This document shows positions 27,746 through 36,543 of a stretch of 64,000 nt of DNA, piece by piece. Made by a program: the position numbers and the translations under genes. Position 1 is the first letter of the stretch. Each line of letters opens with the position of its first letter. Origin of the DNA: Tistrella mobilis KA081020-065 (GTDB lineage: Bacteria; Pseudomonadota; Alphaproteobacteria; Tistrellales; Tistrellaceae); NCBI RefSeq assembly GCF_000264455.2, contig NC_017956.1, forward strand, positions 1,347,501-1,411,500, in the 5' to 3' direction. The notes under the pieces are model-generated. The model made no database searches and was not told the DNA's origin. It saw only the letters and a program-made list of their open reading frames with translations.

Positions 27746-30700
27746 TCAGATCCGCATGTCGACGCGGCGGCCGTCGATTGTGGCCACCTGGTCCGCCGCC
27801 AGGCCGTTCAGACTGCCGATCCCGGCCAGCGGGTCGCGATCGATATTCGTGTCGCGGTCGCGGCGCGGGGCGCCATTGCCGCGGCGGTTGCCGTCACCGG
27901 CCATTCCGTTAAAACCCTGGCCTGCGAAGTTCTGGCCCGCAAAGCCCTGGCCCTGCTGACCGGAGCCCTGCTGCCCCGCCATCTGCTGTCCCCCCGCCTG
28001 GTTGGCGAGCGAACGGTCGATGTCGTAGCGCAGCGCGCCCGGCTCGATCTTGAACCCGGCCTGGGTGAGGCTGCGTTCCAGATCGCCCGCATCGGCGGAG
28101 AGGGCATCGACGGCTTCCGGCTTTTCGGCCGAGAAGCGGGCACTGATCCGGCCCTGGGCGTCGATCTTCATTTCGACCCGGACCCGGCCAAGATCGGCCG
28201 GCATCAGGGTCATCACGAAGTGGCTCTCACCACCTGCCAGCGGCATACCACCTGCCGGAGACATGCTGCCTGCCAAGGCCGTATGCATGTGCTGTGCCAC
28301 CTGCATCGCCGGCCGGCCCGGTGCGGCATCCTGCATCGGCAGGGCCTGGGTCTGGCCGGTCCAGCCGGTGCGGAGCTGGCCGGTTTCGGGCAGGCCCATC
28401 GCCGCTGCCAGATCGCCGCCGGCCGCCAAGGGGCGGCTCGCCTCGTCGAAACTGGTCATGGCCGAAAGGGCTGCTGCACCGGCGGGAAGGGCCTGGATCG
28501 GGGCCTGAACCCTGGGATTTGCGGCCTCCCGGGCCGGTTCGGCGGCGGAACGCGGGGCAGCGGTCGGCTCGGCATCGGTCTGCCGGGCGCCGGCGGCTGC
28601 GTCCGGTCGGGCAACCATCGGCTGGACGGCCTCGTCCGTCCGGGCCGTCGCGACGGGGGCGACATCGGCTGCGGCGGGTGCCGCCGGGGCCGCCGCCATC
28701 TCCGTGCGGCCGGCCGGCGGATCCTGCCGGGGCGCGAGGTTCTGACCGGCTGCGCGGGCATTTCCTGCCGGGGCGGCAGTTTCTGCCGTCGGCGCGGCGG
28801 TCGGCACGGCAGTCCTTGCCGTCTGCGGCGCCGGGGCTGCCGGGGGTTCGACGGCCGGCGCCCGGTCGGTCTGGATCCGGTCGGCCTGGACCTCAGTAGC
28901 CGGTGCCTGAACGGTCGGTGCCCGCACGGCTGTGGCCTGCGTGGCCGGGGCCTGCATGGTGGGGGCCTCGGCGGTCCCCGGGGCGCTCCGGCCAGCGGCC
29001 GCCGGCACGGTCGCTGCCTGGGTGGTCGTCACCCGAACAGGCGCCGCCTGAACGGTGCCGTCGGTGATGGTCGCCGTCTCGGGCACGTCGCGCCCGGCCG
29101 GGGTGGTTTCCGCCATCGATGCCGCCTGCGGGGCCGGTTTCGTCTCGGCGGAGGGGGCCGTCGGGGCGGTGCGGGCATCGCCGGCGACCGGGCCGGCGTC
29201 GTTCGCCATCACCGTCGGGGCAATGATGGTCGGCTGTGCCGGCATCTCCACCTGCGGCCGCGCGGCCGGGCGGGTATCCGCCACGTCACGCGGCGCGACG
29301 GTCGGCGTCGTGTCGGCCGTCGCAAGAACCGTGACCGGGCGGTCGACGGCCGGACCATCGATCACCGGTGCCGTTTCCGAACCGGTCATGGGGGCAGCCG
29401 GGCGGCCGGCCGGGGCAGGGGCCCCGGCTGCCGCCGGCTCTGCCGAAACCAGCGCCGCATCGGGGGTGGCGTTGCGACCGGTCGGGACCGAGGTCGTATC
29501 GGTGTGGGCGGTGAAGGCGACGGTGCGGCCGGCCGGGCGCGCCAGACCGATGGGCAGGTCCATCCGCGCCACCAGCTCGCCGCCCATCATGTCCACGGCC
29601 TGGTCGGCGGCGACCGGCTGGCGGGTGCGGGTGGTGACCACGCCGTCATTGCCGGCCCGGACCGTCACCGCCAGAACGGCGTCGTCGCCCGCCGGCGGGT
29701 TGTCGAGCGCGGTCGAAACCGCGTCTTCGAAGCTGATCGCCCCCGGTACGGTGACGGTCTGCCCGACCACGGCTGCATCGGGCAGAGCGGGTGCGTCGGG
29801 CAGGGCGGGCGCTGCCGCGGGCGGCTGCGCCACGCCGGCCACCACGACCTCGTCGGGGGTAAGCGTCAGGGGTGCCGCAGCCGTCGTCGCGGGCGCAAGG
29901 ATTGCCGGTGCAGGGGCCGCGGCGCTCGCGACCGCCGCCAGCGTCGCCGGATCGATCTCGTCGTCTTCATCGGCGATGGCGCGGGGGGCGCGCGGCGCCT
30001 GGCCGGCGGGGGCCTCTGTGCCGGCCGGTCGCCCGGGCTGGAGGTCGACGCGGCCCTCGGGCATGGCCGGCGCGCTGTCCATGCGGATGCGGGCGGTATC
30101 GATCACCACCGCGGCCGCGGTCACCGCGCGGGCGGCCAGATCCTGGCCAAGCGGCAAGGACGTGGCGGTATCGGTACCGCTCGGGGTATCGGTCACCCGC
30201 GCTTCTGCGCTCGCCTGCGTCTTCGTGTCGACAAGGAACTCGGGCGCCGGGCGATCGACGGCAGCAATTGCCGGTCCCGGCAAATCCTGCCGGGGGGAAA
30301 CTGCCGGATCGGTGGCGTGGCGCGGAGGCTCCGCCGTGGGGCGCGGAGGCTCCGCCGTGGTCTCAGCGCCTGCCGCTGCGTGCGCCATGGGCGGTGTGTT
30401 CGCAGCCACCGGGGTCTGCGGCGCCTCTGCCGCCATCGGGGTGGCGGGGGCGGCGGCCGGGGATGCGGGCGTATCGGCGCCCTGGTCCGCCGTCACACCG
30501 ACCGTGCGGCCGGCCGGGGCAGGAATGGCGGGACCGGAAGCCGAGGGGGTGGCCTGCCGCTCGGGGGCGGTGGGCTGGGCCGGGGCAGAGGGCTGGGCCG
30601 GGGCACGCACCTCGCCCGCCACATCGGCGGCCGCCGTCACATGTGCGGCAAGCAGCGCCTGGAAGGCGGCTGCACTGTCGTCCGACACCGTCACGGCCTG

Positions 30701-30790
30701 AGGGGCAGCCGTGCCGCCGGCAGATCCGGTGGAACGGCCGATCAGGCCCGACAAAAGTTCGGTCAGCGATGCGGGGGCAACAGCGGACAT
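27746..30790 (-). CDS. fliK: Flagellar hook-length control protein FliK
   Basis: A 1014-residue secreted ruler protein, much longer than the ~400 residues of enteric FliK. The first ~850 residues are Ala/Pro/Thr-rich and low complexity with internal repeats (for example AEPPRPT/AEPPRHAT). The C-terminal Flg_hook domain (about 865-960) has FVMTLMPADLGRVRVEMKID and DLERSLTQAGFKIEPGALRY, and the gene ends in a Gly/Gln-rich tail. Met at 30790 is preferred over an upstream Met at 30859 because the latter lies next to the sigma-54 promoter. Heads a fliK-flgD-flgE operon. Confidence 0.92.
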   Translation of the reverse strand: MSAVAPASLTELLSGLIGRSTGSAGGTAAPQAVTVSDDSAAAFQALLAAHVTAAADVAGEVRAPAQPSAPAQPTAPERQATPSASGPAIPAPAGRTVGVTADQGADTPASPAAAPATPMAAEAPQTPVAANTPPMAHAAAGAETTAEPPRPTAEPPRHATDPAVSPRQDLPGPAIAAVDRPAPEFLVDTKTQASAEARVTDTPSGTDTATSLPLGQDLAARAVTAAAVVIDTARIRMDSAPAMPEGRVDLQPGRPAGTEAPAGQAPRAPRAIADEDDEIDPATLAAVASAAAPAPAILAPATTAAAPLTLTPDEVVVAGVAQPPAAAPALPDAPALPDAAVVGQTVTVPGAISFEDAVSTALDNPPAGDDAVLAVTVRAGNDGVVTTRTRQPVAADQAVDMMGGELVARMDLPIGLARPAGRTVAFTAHTDTTSVPTGRNATPDAALVSAEPAAAGAPAPAGRPAAPMTGSETAPVIDGPAVDRPVTVLATADTTPTVAPRDVADTRPAARPQVEMPAQPTIIAPTVMANDAGPVAGDARTAPTAPSAETKPAPQAASMAETTPAGRDVPETATITDGTVQAAPVRVTTTQAATVPAAAGRSAPGTAEAPTMQAPATQATAVRAPTVQAPATEVQADRIQTDRAPAVEPPAAPAPQTARTAVPTAAPTAETAAPAGNARAAGQNLAPRQDPPAGRTEMAAAPAAPAAADVAPVATARTDEAVQPMVARPDAAAGARQTDAEPTAAPRSAAEPAREAANPRVQAPIQALPAGAAALSAMTSFDEASRPLAAGGDLAAAMGLPETGQLRTGWTGQTQALPMQDAAPGRPAMQVAQHMHTALAGSMSPAGGMPLAGGESHFVMTLMPADLGRVRVEMKIDAQGRISARFSAEKPEAVDALSADAGDLERSLTQAGFKIEPGALRYDIDRSLANQAGGQQMAGQQGSGQQGQGFAGQNFAGQGFNGMAGDGNRRGNGAPRRDRDTNIDRDPLAGIGSLNGLAADQVATIDGRRVDMRI
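28757..28820. repeat. Three GGCA-N5-TGCC palindromes inside fliK
   Basis: Cores at 28757-28769, 28775-28787 and 28808-28820, with spacers TTTCC, GTTTC and GTCCT. They share the core of the palindromes before fliF and the FliK-like gene. They may be binding sites or a by-product of repeated Pro-Ala-Gly/Thr-Ala codons. Confidence 0.45.
30260..30294. repeat. Two GGCA-N5-TGCC palindromes inside the 5' part of fliK
   Basis: Core GGCA-GCAAT-TGCC (30260-30272) and full CCCGGCA-AATCC-TGCCGGG (30276-30294), centres 19 bp apart, about 500 bases into the fliK gene and about 570 bases downstream of its sigma-54 promoter. Same spacing class as the pairs upstream of fliF and the FliK-like gene. Confidence 0.5.
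30320..30360. repeat. 21-bp tandem duplication in fliK coding sequence
   Basis: GCGCGGAGGCTCCGCCGTGG occurs at 30320-30339 and 30341-30360, an exact period of 21 bases that encodes the heptad repeat AEPPRPT / AEPPRHA. It keeps frame and lies in the low-complexity linker. Confidence 0.75.
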
Positions 30791-30854
30791 CGGCAACGGC
30801 TTTCGACCGGGGGGCCGCACCCCGACGGTCGGGAATGCGTGCGCCCCCGGAAAC

Positions 30855-30870
30855 AGCAAGTACTGTGCCA
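30855..30870 (-). promoter_or_regulatory. Consensus sigma-54 promoter of the fliK-flgD-flgE operon
   Basis: On the minus strand TGGCAC-AGTAC-TTGCT matches the sigma-54 consensus TGGCAC-N5-TTGCW at every fixed position (-24 GG at 30868-30869, -12 GC at 30856-30857). The start point would fall near 30844, about 55 bases before the fliK start. FlbD, encoded at 17745-19274, is the expected activator. Confidence 0.85.
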
Positions 30871-30904
30871 GTCACGGGTCGGATATGCGGGTGTGCGCGA
30901 GAGG

Positions 30905-32182
30905 TCAGTCCGCCCGTCGGGCGTCGGGTGCGGCCAGCGGCAGGTCGAAGCACGAGGTGGTGCCCCGGCCCTCGGCGCTTTCAAGCGTCAGCGTGCCACC
31001 CTGCAATTCCACCAGCATGCGGCTGATGGTCAGGCCGAGCCCGGTGCCCTTGACCTGGGTTTCGGCACCGCCGTTGCGCGCCTGCTCGTAGGGGCGCATC
31101 AGCCGTGCCAGATCTTCCGGCGCGATGCCGGGACCTTCATCGCTGATCGCCACGATGAAGCGATCGTTCTGCACCCGGTTGTCGACGGTGATCGACCCGC
31201 CGGGCGGGCTGTATTTGATGGCGTTCGACAGCAGGTTCAGCATCACCTGCTTGAGCGCGCGGTCGTCGGCGACGATCTCGGGCGAGGGGCGCAGCGGTGT
31301 CCAGGCGATCCGCACCCGCTTTTCGATCGCAAGCCCGCCGACCACGCGAATGGTCTGCGACAGCACCGGATTGGCGGCCATGGCGGTTGGTGTGACGTCG
31401 TATTTGCCGGCCTCGATCTTGGCCATGTCGAGCAGGTCGTTGATGATCGAGAGCAGGTGCTTGCCGCTGCCGTGGATCGAGTTCAGATAGCCCAGATAAG
31501 TCTCGTTGCCGATCGGTCCCAGAACCTGCTGTTCCATCAGCTCGGCAAAACCGATGATCGCGGTCAGCGGCGTGCGCAGTTCGTGGGTCAGCGTGGCCAG
31601 GAACAGCGATTTCTGCTGAAAGGCGCCTTCGGCGGACAGCCGCTGGGCGTAGTTTTCCTCGGCCAGCCGGACCAGTTCTTCCGCCTGCTGTTCCAGAAGG
31701 CTGCTCTGATGGGTCAGTTCGGCCTCGTGTGCGGCCAGGCGGTCGGCCTGATCGAGGGCGGTCGCCACTGTCACGCCCAGATCCATCACCGCGCACAGGG
31801 CGTCGAGCTGTCGCTGCAGAATGGCGGTGGCGTGGGCATCCATGCGCGGGCAGCCGTCCAGCGCCAGAACGGCGATCGTGGTGCCGTCTTTCGCCCGGAT
31901 CGCGGCCAGCAGCAGATCCTCATCGCCTTCGCTGCTCAGCTGACGTGTCACCCGGTCGAACAGGTCCTGGGAAGCGGAGCTGCCACGCCCATCGGCCTGT
32001 GTGCCCGCAAGGACACGCGGGCCGCGTTCATCCAGCCCGACCAACAGACCGGCGGTTGCGTCGAGCGCCGAGGCCGCCGCCGTTACGAGCTGGCTCAACG
32101 CCGGCGCAGACTCCGATCCGAGAACCCGATAGCGGCGCAGCGTCTCGATTTTCCGCCGGTCGGTGGTCAGGTCGAACGTCAT
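30905..32182 (-). CDS. Soluble GAF-type sensor histidine kinase
   Basis: A 425-residue kinase with no membrane helix. The N-terminal GAF-like sensor (about 10-140) starts IETLRRYRVLG; a coiled coil covers about 145-190; the HisKA domain has the phosphoacceptor His200 in LATLTHELRTPL; the ATPase domain has NLLSNAIKYSP, SDEGPGIA and GTGLGLTISRM. AGGAGAG one base before the ATG at 32182 sets the start. No response regulator is adjacent, so it is an orphan. It lies directly upstream of the fliK promoter on the same strand; a role in motility or cell-cycle phosphorelay is possible but not shown. Confidence 0.88.
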   Translation of the reverse strand: MTFDLTTDRRKIETLRRYRVLGSESAPALSQLVTAAASALDATAGLLVGLDERGPRVLAGTQADGRGSSASQDLFDRVTRQLSSEGDEDLLLAAIRAKDGTTIAVLALDGCPRMDAHATAILQRQLDALCAVMDLGVTVATALDQADRLAAHEAELTHQSSLLEQQAEELVRLAEENYAQRLSAEGAFQQKSLFLATLTHELRTPLTAIIGFAELMEQQVLGPIGNETYLGYLNSIHGSGKHLLSIINDLLDMAKIEAGKYDVTPTAMAANPVLSQTIRVVGGLAIEKRVRIAWTPLRPSPEIVADDRALKQVMLNLLSNAIKYSPPGGSITVDNRVQNDRFIVAISDEGPGIAPEDLARLMRPYEQARNGGAETQVKGTGLGLTISRMLVELQGGTLTLESAEGRGTTSCFDLPLAAPDARRAD

Positions 32183-32309
32183 CTCTCCTGCGCGGCCCGG
32201 TCGCCGCCCGCGGTGGCGCGCCCGTTCCACAGTGCAGGGCGCATGATGTGTCCTGGTTAACCCGTGGTGACGGTCCTGTCCACAGCATTCCGCGTGACGA
32301 ATATGGGAC

Positions 32310-33128
32310 TCAGCGACCACCGATGTCTTCGGGCATATCCGTGTACGCCTGCTGGTGGTATTCCACCCGTGATAGCAGAGCGACCATGCGCCGGTCGTGG
32401 ATGCCGGCGGCGTCGAGCGCCCCCACGCAGGCCCGCAGATAGTCGGCCGACGAGCCGAGTTCGCCTGCGGCATGGGCGATGATCCGGGCGGTCTGATCTT
32501 CCGTCAGCCGGCCGGCATAGCGTTCATGGGCGGGGTTGATCACGAAAGTCAGGGCCGGCACGGGCCCGTCGGGTGTCTGGGCCGATACCCAGCGCGGCAA
32601 GTAAGAGGCGGTCAGCATCTCGCGCCGCCAGATCAGGGCAAGTTCGGCGCGCCAGTCGGCCGGATCGGGCATCAGGGTCATGGCGGTGCACGAGCCGCCC
32701 CGGTCGAGCGCCAGCATCAGCCCGGGCTGATCGGGCGTGCCGCGGCCGAAGGGCATCCACAGGCAGAAGCTGCGGTGCAGCCCCACCACCCGCGCACGCC
32801 GCCGCTCGGTGATCGCCACGCAAGGGTTCCACATCAGCGAGCCATAGCCGAACAGCCGCGGTGCGCCGCCCGCGAAAGCGCCGGGCGGGGCGGTGTCGAG
32901 CATCTCTTCCAGCGACTGCGCCAGCTCGGCATCGTCCAGAATGTGGATGTGCGGATAAAGCCGGGCGAAGCGGCGGCGGATCTCGTCGGCCTGCAGCATT
33001 TCGCGGGTGACGCCATGCGGCCCGCCGCCGGCGAGCGGCCCATCCGCCGTTCCGGAGCCGGTGGTGGCTCCCGAAGCGGCGGTGGTCTCGGAAAGGGCGG
33101 CCGCACGCCCGTTGTCGGGTGAGGTCAT
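32310..33128 (-). CDS. chaC: ChaC-like gamma-glutamylcyclotransferase
   Basis: A 272-residue cytoplasmic enzyme of the ChaC family, which cleaves glutathione to 5-oxoproline and Cys-Gly. The glycine-rich substrate loop LFGYGSLMWNP lies at about 93-103, followed by VVGLHRSFCLWMPFGRGT and PGLMLALDRGGSC, all typical of ChaC. The C-terminal VEYHQQAYTDMPEDIGG resembles family ends. The first ~40 residues are low complexity, so a later start (for example Met41) is possible. Divergent from the acetoacetyl-CoA synthetase gene, with 261 bases between them. Confidence 0.88.
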   Translation of the reverse strand: MTSPDNGRAAALSETTAASGATTGSGTADGPLAGGGPHGVTREMLQADEIRRRFARLYPHIHILDDAELAQSLEEMLDTAPPGAFAGGAPRLFGYGSLMWNPCVAITERRRARVVGLHRSFCLWMPFGRGTPDQPGLMLALDRGGSCTAMTLMPDPADWRAELALIWRREMLTASYLPRWVSAQTPDGPVPALTFVINPAHERYAGRLTEDQTARIIAHAAGELGSSADYLRACVGALDAAGIHDRRMVALLSRVEYHQQAYTDMPEDIGGR

Positions 33129-33389
33129 GCCGTGGCGTCACCGATGATGGCCGGCGGCCTGCGGAAGTGTGGCGCAGGCCCCGTGGAGAATGACAGTATA
33201 GCGACGCAGCGACCTTTTGTCTCGGCGCGCCGCAGCGGCGAACGCAATTGATCGGCATGCGAAATAATACAACAGTCTTGCGTATCTTGCCTCTCAGAGG
33301 CTAACACTTGGACGACACGAACGGCCCCGGGCAGGGAAACGGCCGGTGAAGACCGGCACAGCCGAGGGCCGCGCCCCAGGAGGAAGCAC

Positions 33390-35417
33390 ATGCCCATGCG
33401 TATCGAAGAGGGCGCCGAACTCTGGCGCCCCTCGGCCGAGACCGTCGAGGCCGCGCGCATCACAGATTTCATGCGCTGGCTCGCGGCCGAGCGCGGCGTC
33501 GAAACCGGCGATTACGAGGCGCTTCGCCGCTGGTCGGTGACCGAGCCCGCGGCCTTCTGGCAGGCGCTGATCGACCGCTTCGGCATCCGCTTCTCCAGCC
33601 CGGCCGAAACCCCGATCGCCTCGGAAGAGATGCCGGGGGCGGTGTGGTTTCCGGGGGCCATGATCAACTATGCCCGCGTCGCCTTCGATCAGGCCCGGCC
33701 GGGCGAGGTCGCGATCTTCCATCAGTCGGAAGTCCGCCCGCTCCGGGCGCTGACCTGGGACGATTTCGAGGTGAAGGTGCGGGCGTTGATGGGCCGGCTG
33801 CGCGCCATGGGCGTGAAGCCCGGCGACCGGGTCGCGGCCTATCTGCCCAACACGCCCGAGGCGGCGATCGCCTGCCTGGCGGCGACCGGCGTCGGCGCCA
33901 TCTGGTCCAGTTGCTCGCCCGATTTCGGCACCCGATCGGTGCTCGACCGTTTCGGCCAGATCCGGCCGAAAGTGGTGTTCGCGGTGGACGGCTATGCCTA
34001 TGGCGGCCGGCAGTTCGACCGGCGGGCGGTGGTGAAGCAGATCTTCGACCATCTGCCCGATGCCGAGCATCTGGTCTTCCTGCCCTATCTGAACCCGGCC
34101 GATCGCAGCCTGCCTGTCGAGAGCGCCGTGCTCTGGGATGATCTGGTCGAGGGGCCCGAGGCGATGGCCCTTGCCGCGACCCAGGAATTCGAAGAGGTGC
34201 CGTTCGAACACCCGCTCTGGATTCAGTATTCCAGCGGCACCACCGGCCTGCCCAAGGGCATCGTCCACAGCCATGGCGGCATCGTGCTGGAGCATGTGAA
34301 GAGCCACGGCCTTGCGGGCGATCTCAATCCGGGCGACCGCTTCATGTGGTTCACCACCACCGGCTGGACGATGTGGAACAGCCAGCTGTCGGGGCTGCTG
34401 GTCGGCGCGACGCTGGTGATCTATGACGGCAACCCGGCCTGGCCCGACCCCTATCCGCTCTGGCGGTTGATCGAGAAGACGAAGCTCAACGTCTTCGGCA
34501 CGTCGGCCGCCTGGCTGACCGCCCAGGCCGCCGCCGGTGCCGAGCCCGGTGCCATGTTCGACCTGTCGGCCCTGCGCTCGATCGGCTCCACCGGCTCGCC
34601 GCTACCGCCCGAGGGCTATGCCTTCGTCTACGAAAAGGTGAAGCGGGATCTGTGGCTGAACGCGATCAGCGGCGGCACCGACACCTGCGCCGCCTTCGTC
34701 GGCGGATCGGTCATCCTGCCGGTCAATGCCGGCGAGATGCAGGCGCGGGCGCTCGGCGTCGACGTCGCCGCGCTGGATGACGAGGGCCGCGAGCTGATCG
34801 GCGAGGTGGGCGAGCTGGTGATCCGTCGGCCGATGCCCTCGATGCCGGTGATGTTCTGGAACGACGAGGGTGGCAGCCGCTATCGCGAAAGCTATTTCGA
34901 GATGTATCCCGGCTGGTGGCGCCACGGCGACTTCCTGAAGATCACCGAGCGCGGCACCGCGGTGATCTATGGCCGGTCGGACAGCACGCTCAATCGTCAC
35001 GGCATCCGCATCGGCACCGCAGAGGTCTATCGCGTGGTCGACAATCTGCCCGGCGTGCGCGACAGCCTGATCGTGAACCTGGATCTGCCCCATGGTCGGT
35101 TCTTCATGCCGCTTTTCGTGTCGCTGGAAGAGGGGGCGAGCCTGGACGAGGCGCTGCAGAACCGGATCCGCCGCGAGATCCGCGAGGCCTGCTCCCCCCG
35201 CCATGTGCCCGATGTGATCGTCGAGATCCCCGACGTGCCTTATACGCTGACCGGCAAGAAGATCGAGGTGCCGGTGCGCCGCATCCTGATGGGGGCGCCG
35301 ATCGAGAAGGCGGCCAATCCGGGGGCCATGCGCAACCCGGAAAGCCTCGACGTCTTCGTCGCCTATGCCGACGAGGTTCGCCGCCGCATCCGCGAGGCGG
35401 AAGAGACGGCAGCCTGA
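33390..35417 (+). CDS. aacS: Acetoacetyl-CoA synthetase (acetoacetate--CoA ligase)
   Basis: A 675-residue AMP-forming ligase that activates acetoacetate with ATP and CoA in the cytoplasm, feeding ketone bodies or PHB breakdown products into central metabolism. The adenylation motif YSSGTTGLPKGIVHSHGG lies at about 280-297; TTTGWTMWN, GGTDTCAAFVGG and the hinge region YGRSDSTLNRHGIRIGTAEV are as in acetoacetyl-CoA synthetases rather than acetyl-CoA synthetases; the acylatable Lys is in LTGKKIEVPVRR. GGAGGAAG lies just before the ATG. Single gene followed by a hairpin. Confidence 0.93.
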   Translation: MPMRIEEGAELWRPSAETVEAARITDFMRWLAAERGVETGDYEALRRWSVTEPAAFWQALIDRFGIRFSSPAETPIASEEMPGAVWFPGAMINYARVAFDQARPGEVAIFHQSEVRPLRALTWDDFEVKVRALMGRLRAMGVKPGDRVAAYLPNTPEAAIACLAATGVGAIWSSCSPDFGTRSVLDRFGQIRPKVVFAVDGYAYGGRQFDRRAVVKQIFDHLPDAEHLVFLPYLNPADRSLPVESAVLWDDLVEGPEAMALAATQEFEEVPFEHPLWIQYSSGTTGLPKGIVHSHGGIVLEHVKSHGLAGDLNPGDRFMWFTTTGWTMWNSQLSGLLVGATLVIYDGNPAWPDPYPLWRLIEKTKLNVFGTSAAWLTAQAAAGAEPGAMFDLSALRSIGSTGSPLPPEGYAFVYEKVKRDLWLNAISGGTDTCAAFVGGSVILPVNAGEMQARALGVDVAALDDEGRELIGEVGELVIRRPMPSMPVMFWNDEGGSRYRESYFEMYPGWWRHGDFLKITERGTAVIYGRSDSTLNRHGIRIGTAEVYRVVDNLPGVRDSLIVNLDLPHGRFFMPLFVSLEEGASLDEALQNRIRREIREACSPRHVPDVIVEIPDVPYTLTGKKIEVPVRRILMGAPIEKAANPGAMRNPESLDVFVAYADEVRRRIREAEETAA

Positions 35418-35423
35418 GGCAGA

Positions 35424-35449
35424 GGCCCCGCCATTCCCGTGGCGGGGCC
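35424..35449 (+). terminator. Hairpin after acetoacetyl-CoA synthetase
   Basis: Perfect 10-bp stem GGCCCCGCCA / TGGCGGGGCC with loop TTCCCG, 7 bases after the stop. No T-run follows, so it may be a weak or factor-assisted terminator. Confidence 0.55.
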
Positions 35450-35564
35450 GTCCCCTCGTCGATATTCATGGTTTCTTATCTGATACGACGACATATTTCT
35501 TCCGAGGTTGCCGGTTGCATGAGAACGAGAACGACATGCGAAGCTGGCTGATCGGGAGGAATGG

Positions 35565-36503
35565 ATGGTCATGTCGAACATCTTCGCCGGCAAGACGGCA
35601 ATTTCTCTACCGTCCTTGTTCGCAGCTCTTCCGGTGGCGGTCGTTCTGGTGGATCGTCATGGAAATATCCTCGCCGCCAATCCCGCGACATCAGTTCTGC
35701 AGGGCCACTCACCCGAGGCGGTGGTGGGGCGCAAGGTGTCGGAGTTCCACCAGGATGCGACGCGCAATCTGGCCCGCGACGGCTGGCTGGCCGAGGCCGG
35801 ACTGACGCTTCCGGATCACGAGATGGTTTTTGACGGTCGGCATTATCAGGTATCGGTCCGTCCGGTCAGAGACGACAACGGTAATGTCACGGCCTTCGTG
35901 ATCGCCTTCACGGACATCAGCCGGCTGAAACGTGTCGAACAGCGCCTGTCGGAAGCCAACCGGCGCCTGAAGGCGCGGGTATGGGAAGATCACCTGACCG
36001 GCATCCCGTCCCGCCGCTATCTGGATGCGGCGCTGGCGCGTGAGATCCGCCGTGCCCGTCGCAGCGGGCAGACCCTCTCGGTGGTGATGGCCGATATCGA
36101 CCGGTTCAAATCCTATAACGACCGCTATGGCCATCCGGCCGGCGATGACTGCCTGCGACTGGTGGCGCAGGCTGCGGCGGCGGCGCTGGGGCGGGGAGAA
36201 GATGAACTCTGTCGCTATGGGGGCGAAGAATTCGTCGCCATCCTGCCTGGCAGCGATCTGGACGGTGCTGCCCGCGTGGCGGAGCGGATGCGCCAGGCGG
36301 TGGCCGATCTGGCCATCCCCCATGATGACGTGCCGTCGGGTCATGTGACGATCAGCCTGGGTGTGGCCGGCCTGCCTCCCCGGGACATCGGCAGCCAACG
36401 CGACCGTGACGCCCTGATCGCCGCAGCTGACCGCGCCCTTTATGCGGCCAAGGCTGCCGGCCGCGACCGGGTGGCGCGGGCAGGGCAAGACAGCGCCGAT
36501 TGA
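35565..36503 (+). CDS. PAS-GGDEF diguanylate cyclase
   Basis: A 312-residue soluble enzyme making cyclic di-GMP from two GTP. A PAS sensor spans about 15-125 (VVLVDRHGNILAANPATSVL), and a GGDEF domain spans about 140-305. The active-site loop is GGEEF (219-223), so it should be active, and the product-inhibition I-site RGED (210-213) lies exactly five residues upstream. GGAGG 5 bases before the ATG at 35565 favours this start. Cyclic di-GMP could affect the flagellar programme encoded nearby. Monocistronic; LysR gene follows 40 bases later. Confidence 0.93.
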   Translation: MVMSNIFAGKTAISLPSLFAALPVAVVLVDRHGNILAANPATSVLQGHSPEAVVGRKVSEFHQDATRNLARDGWLAEAGLTLPDHEMVFDGRHYQVSVRPVRDDNGNVTAFVIAFTDISRLKRVEQRLSEANRRLKARVWEDHLTGIPSRRYLDAALAREIRRARRSGQTLSVVMADIDRFKSYNDRYGHPAGDDCLRLVAQAAAAALGRGEDELCRYGGEEFVAILPGSDLDGAARVAERMRQAVADLAIPHDDVPSGHVTISLGVAGLPPRDIGSQRDRDALIAAADRALYAAKAAGRDRVARAGQDSAD

Positions 36504-36543
36504 AGCCGCTTGCATGGCAGCGGCGGCGCCCTAGACTGCCGCC

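Noticed and set aside
27650-32260. 1536-codon plus-strand frame opposite fliK and the kinase
   Set aside because: Arg/Gly/Cys-rich shadow of the fliK codon pattern; no domain, and fliK has a recognised C-terminal domain and promoter.
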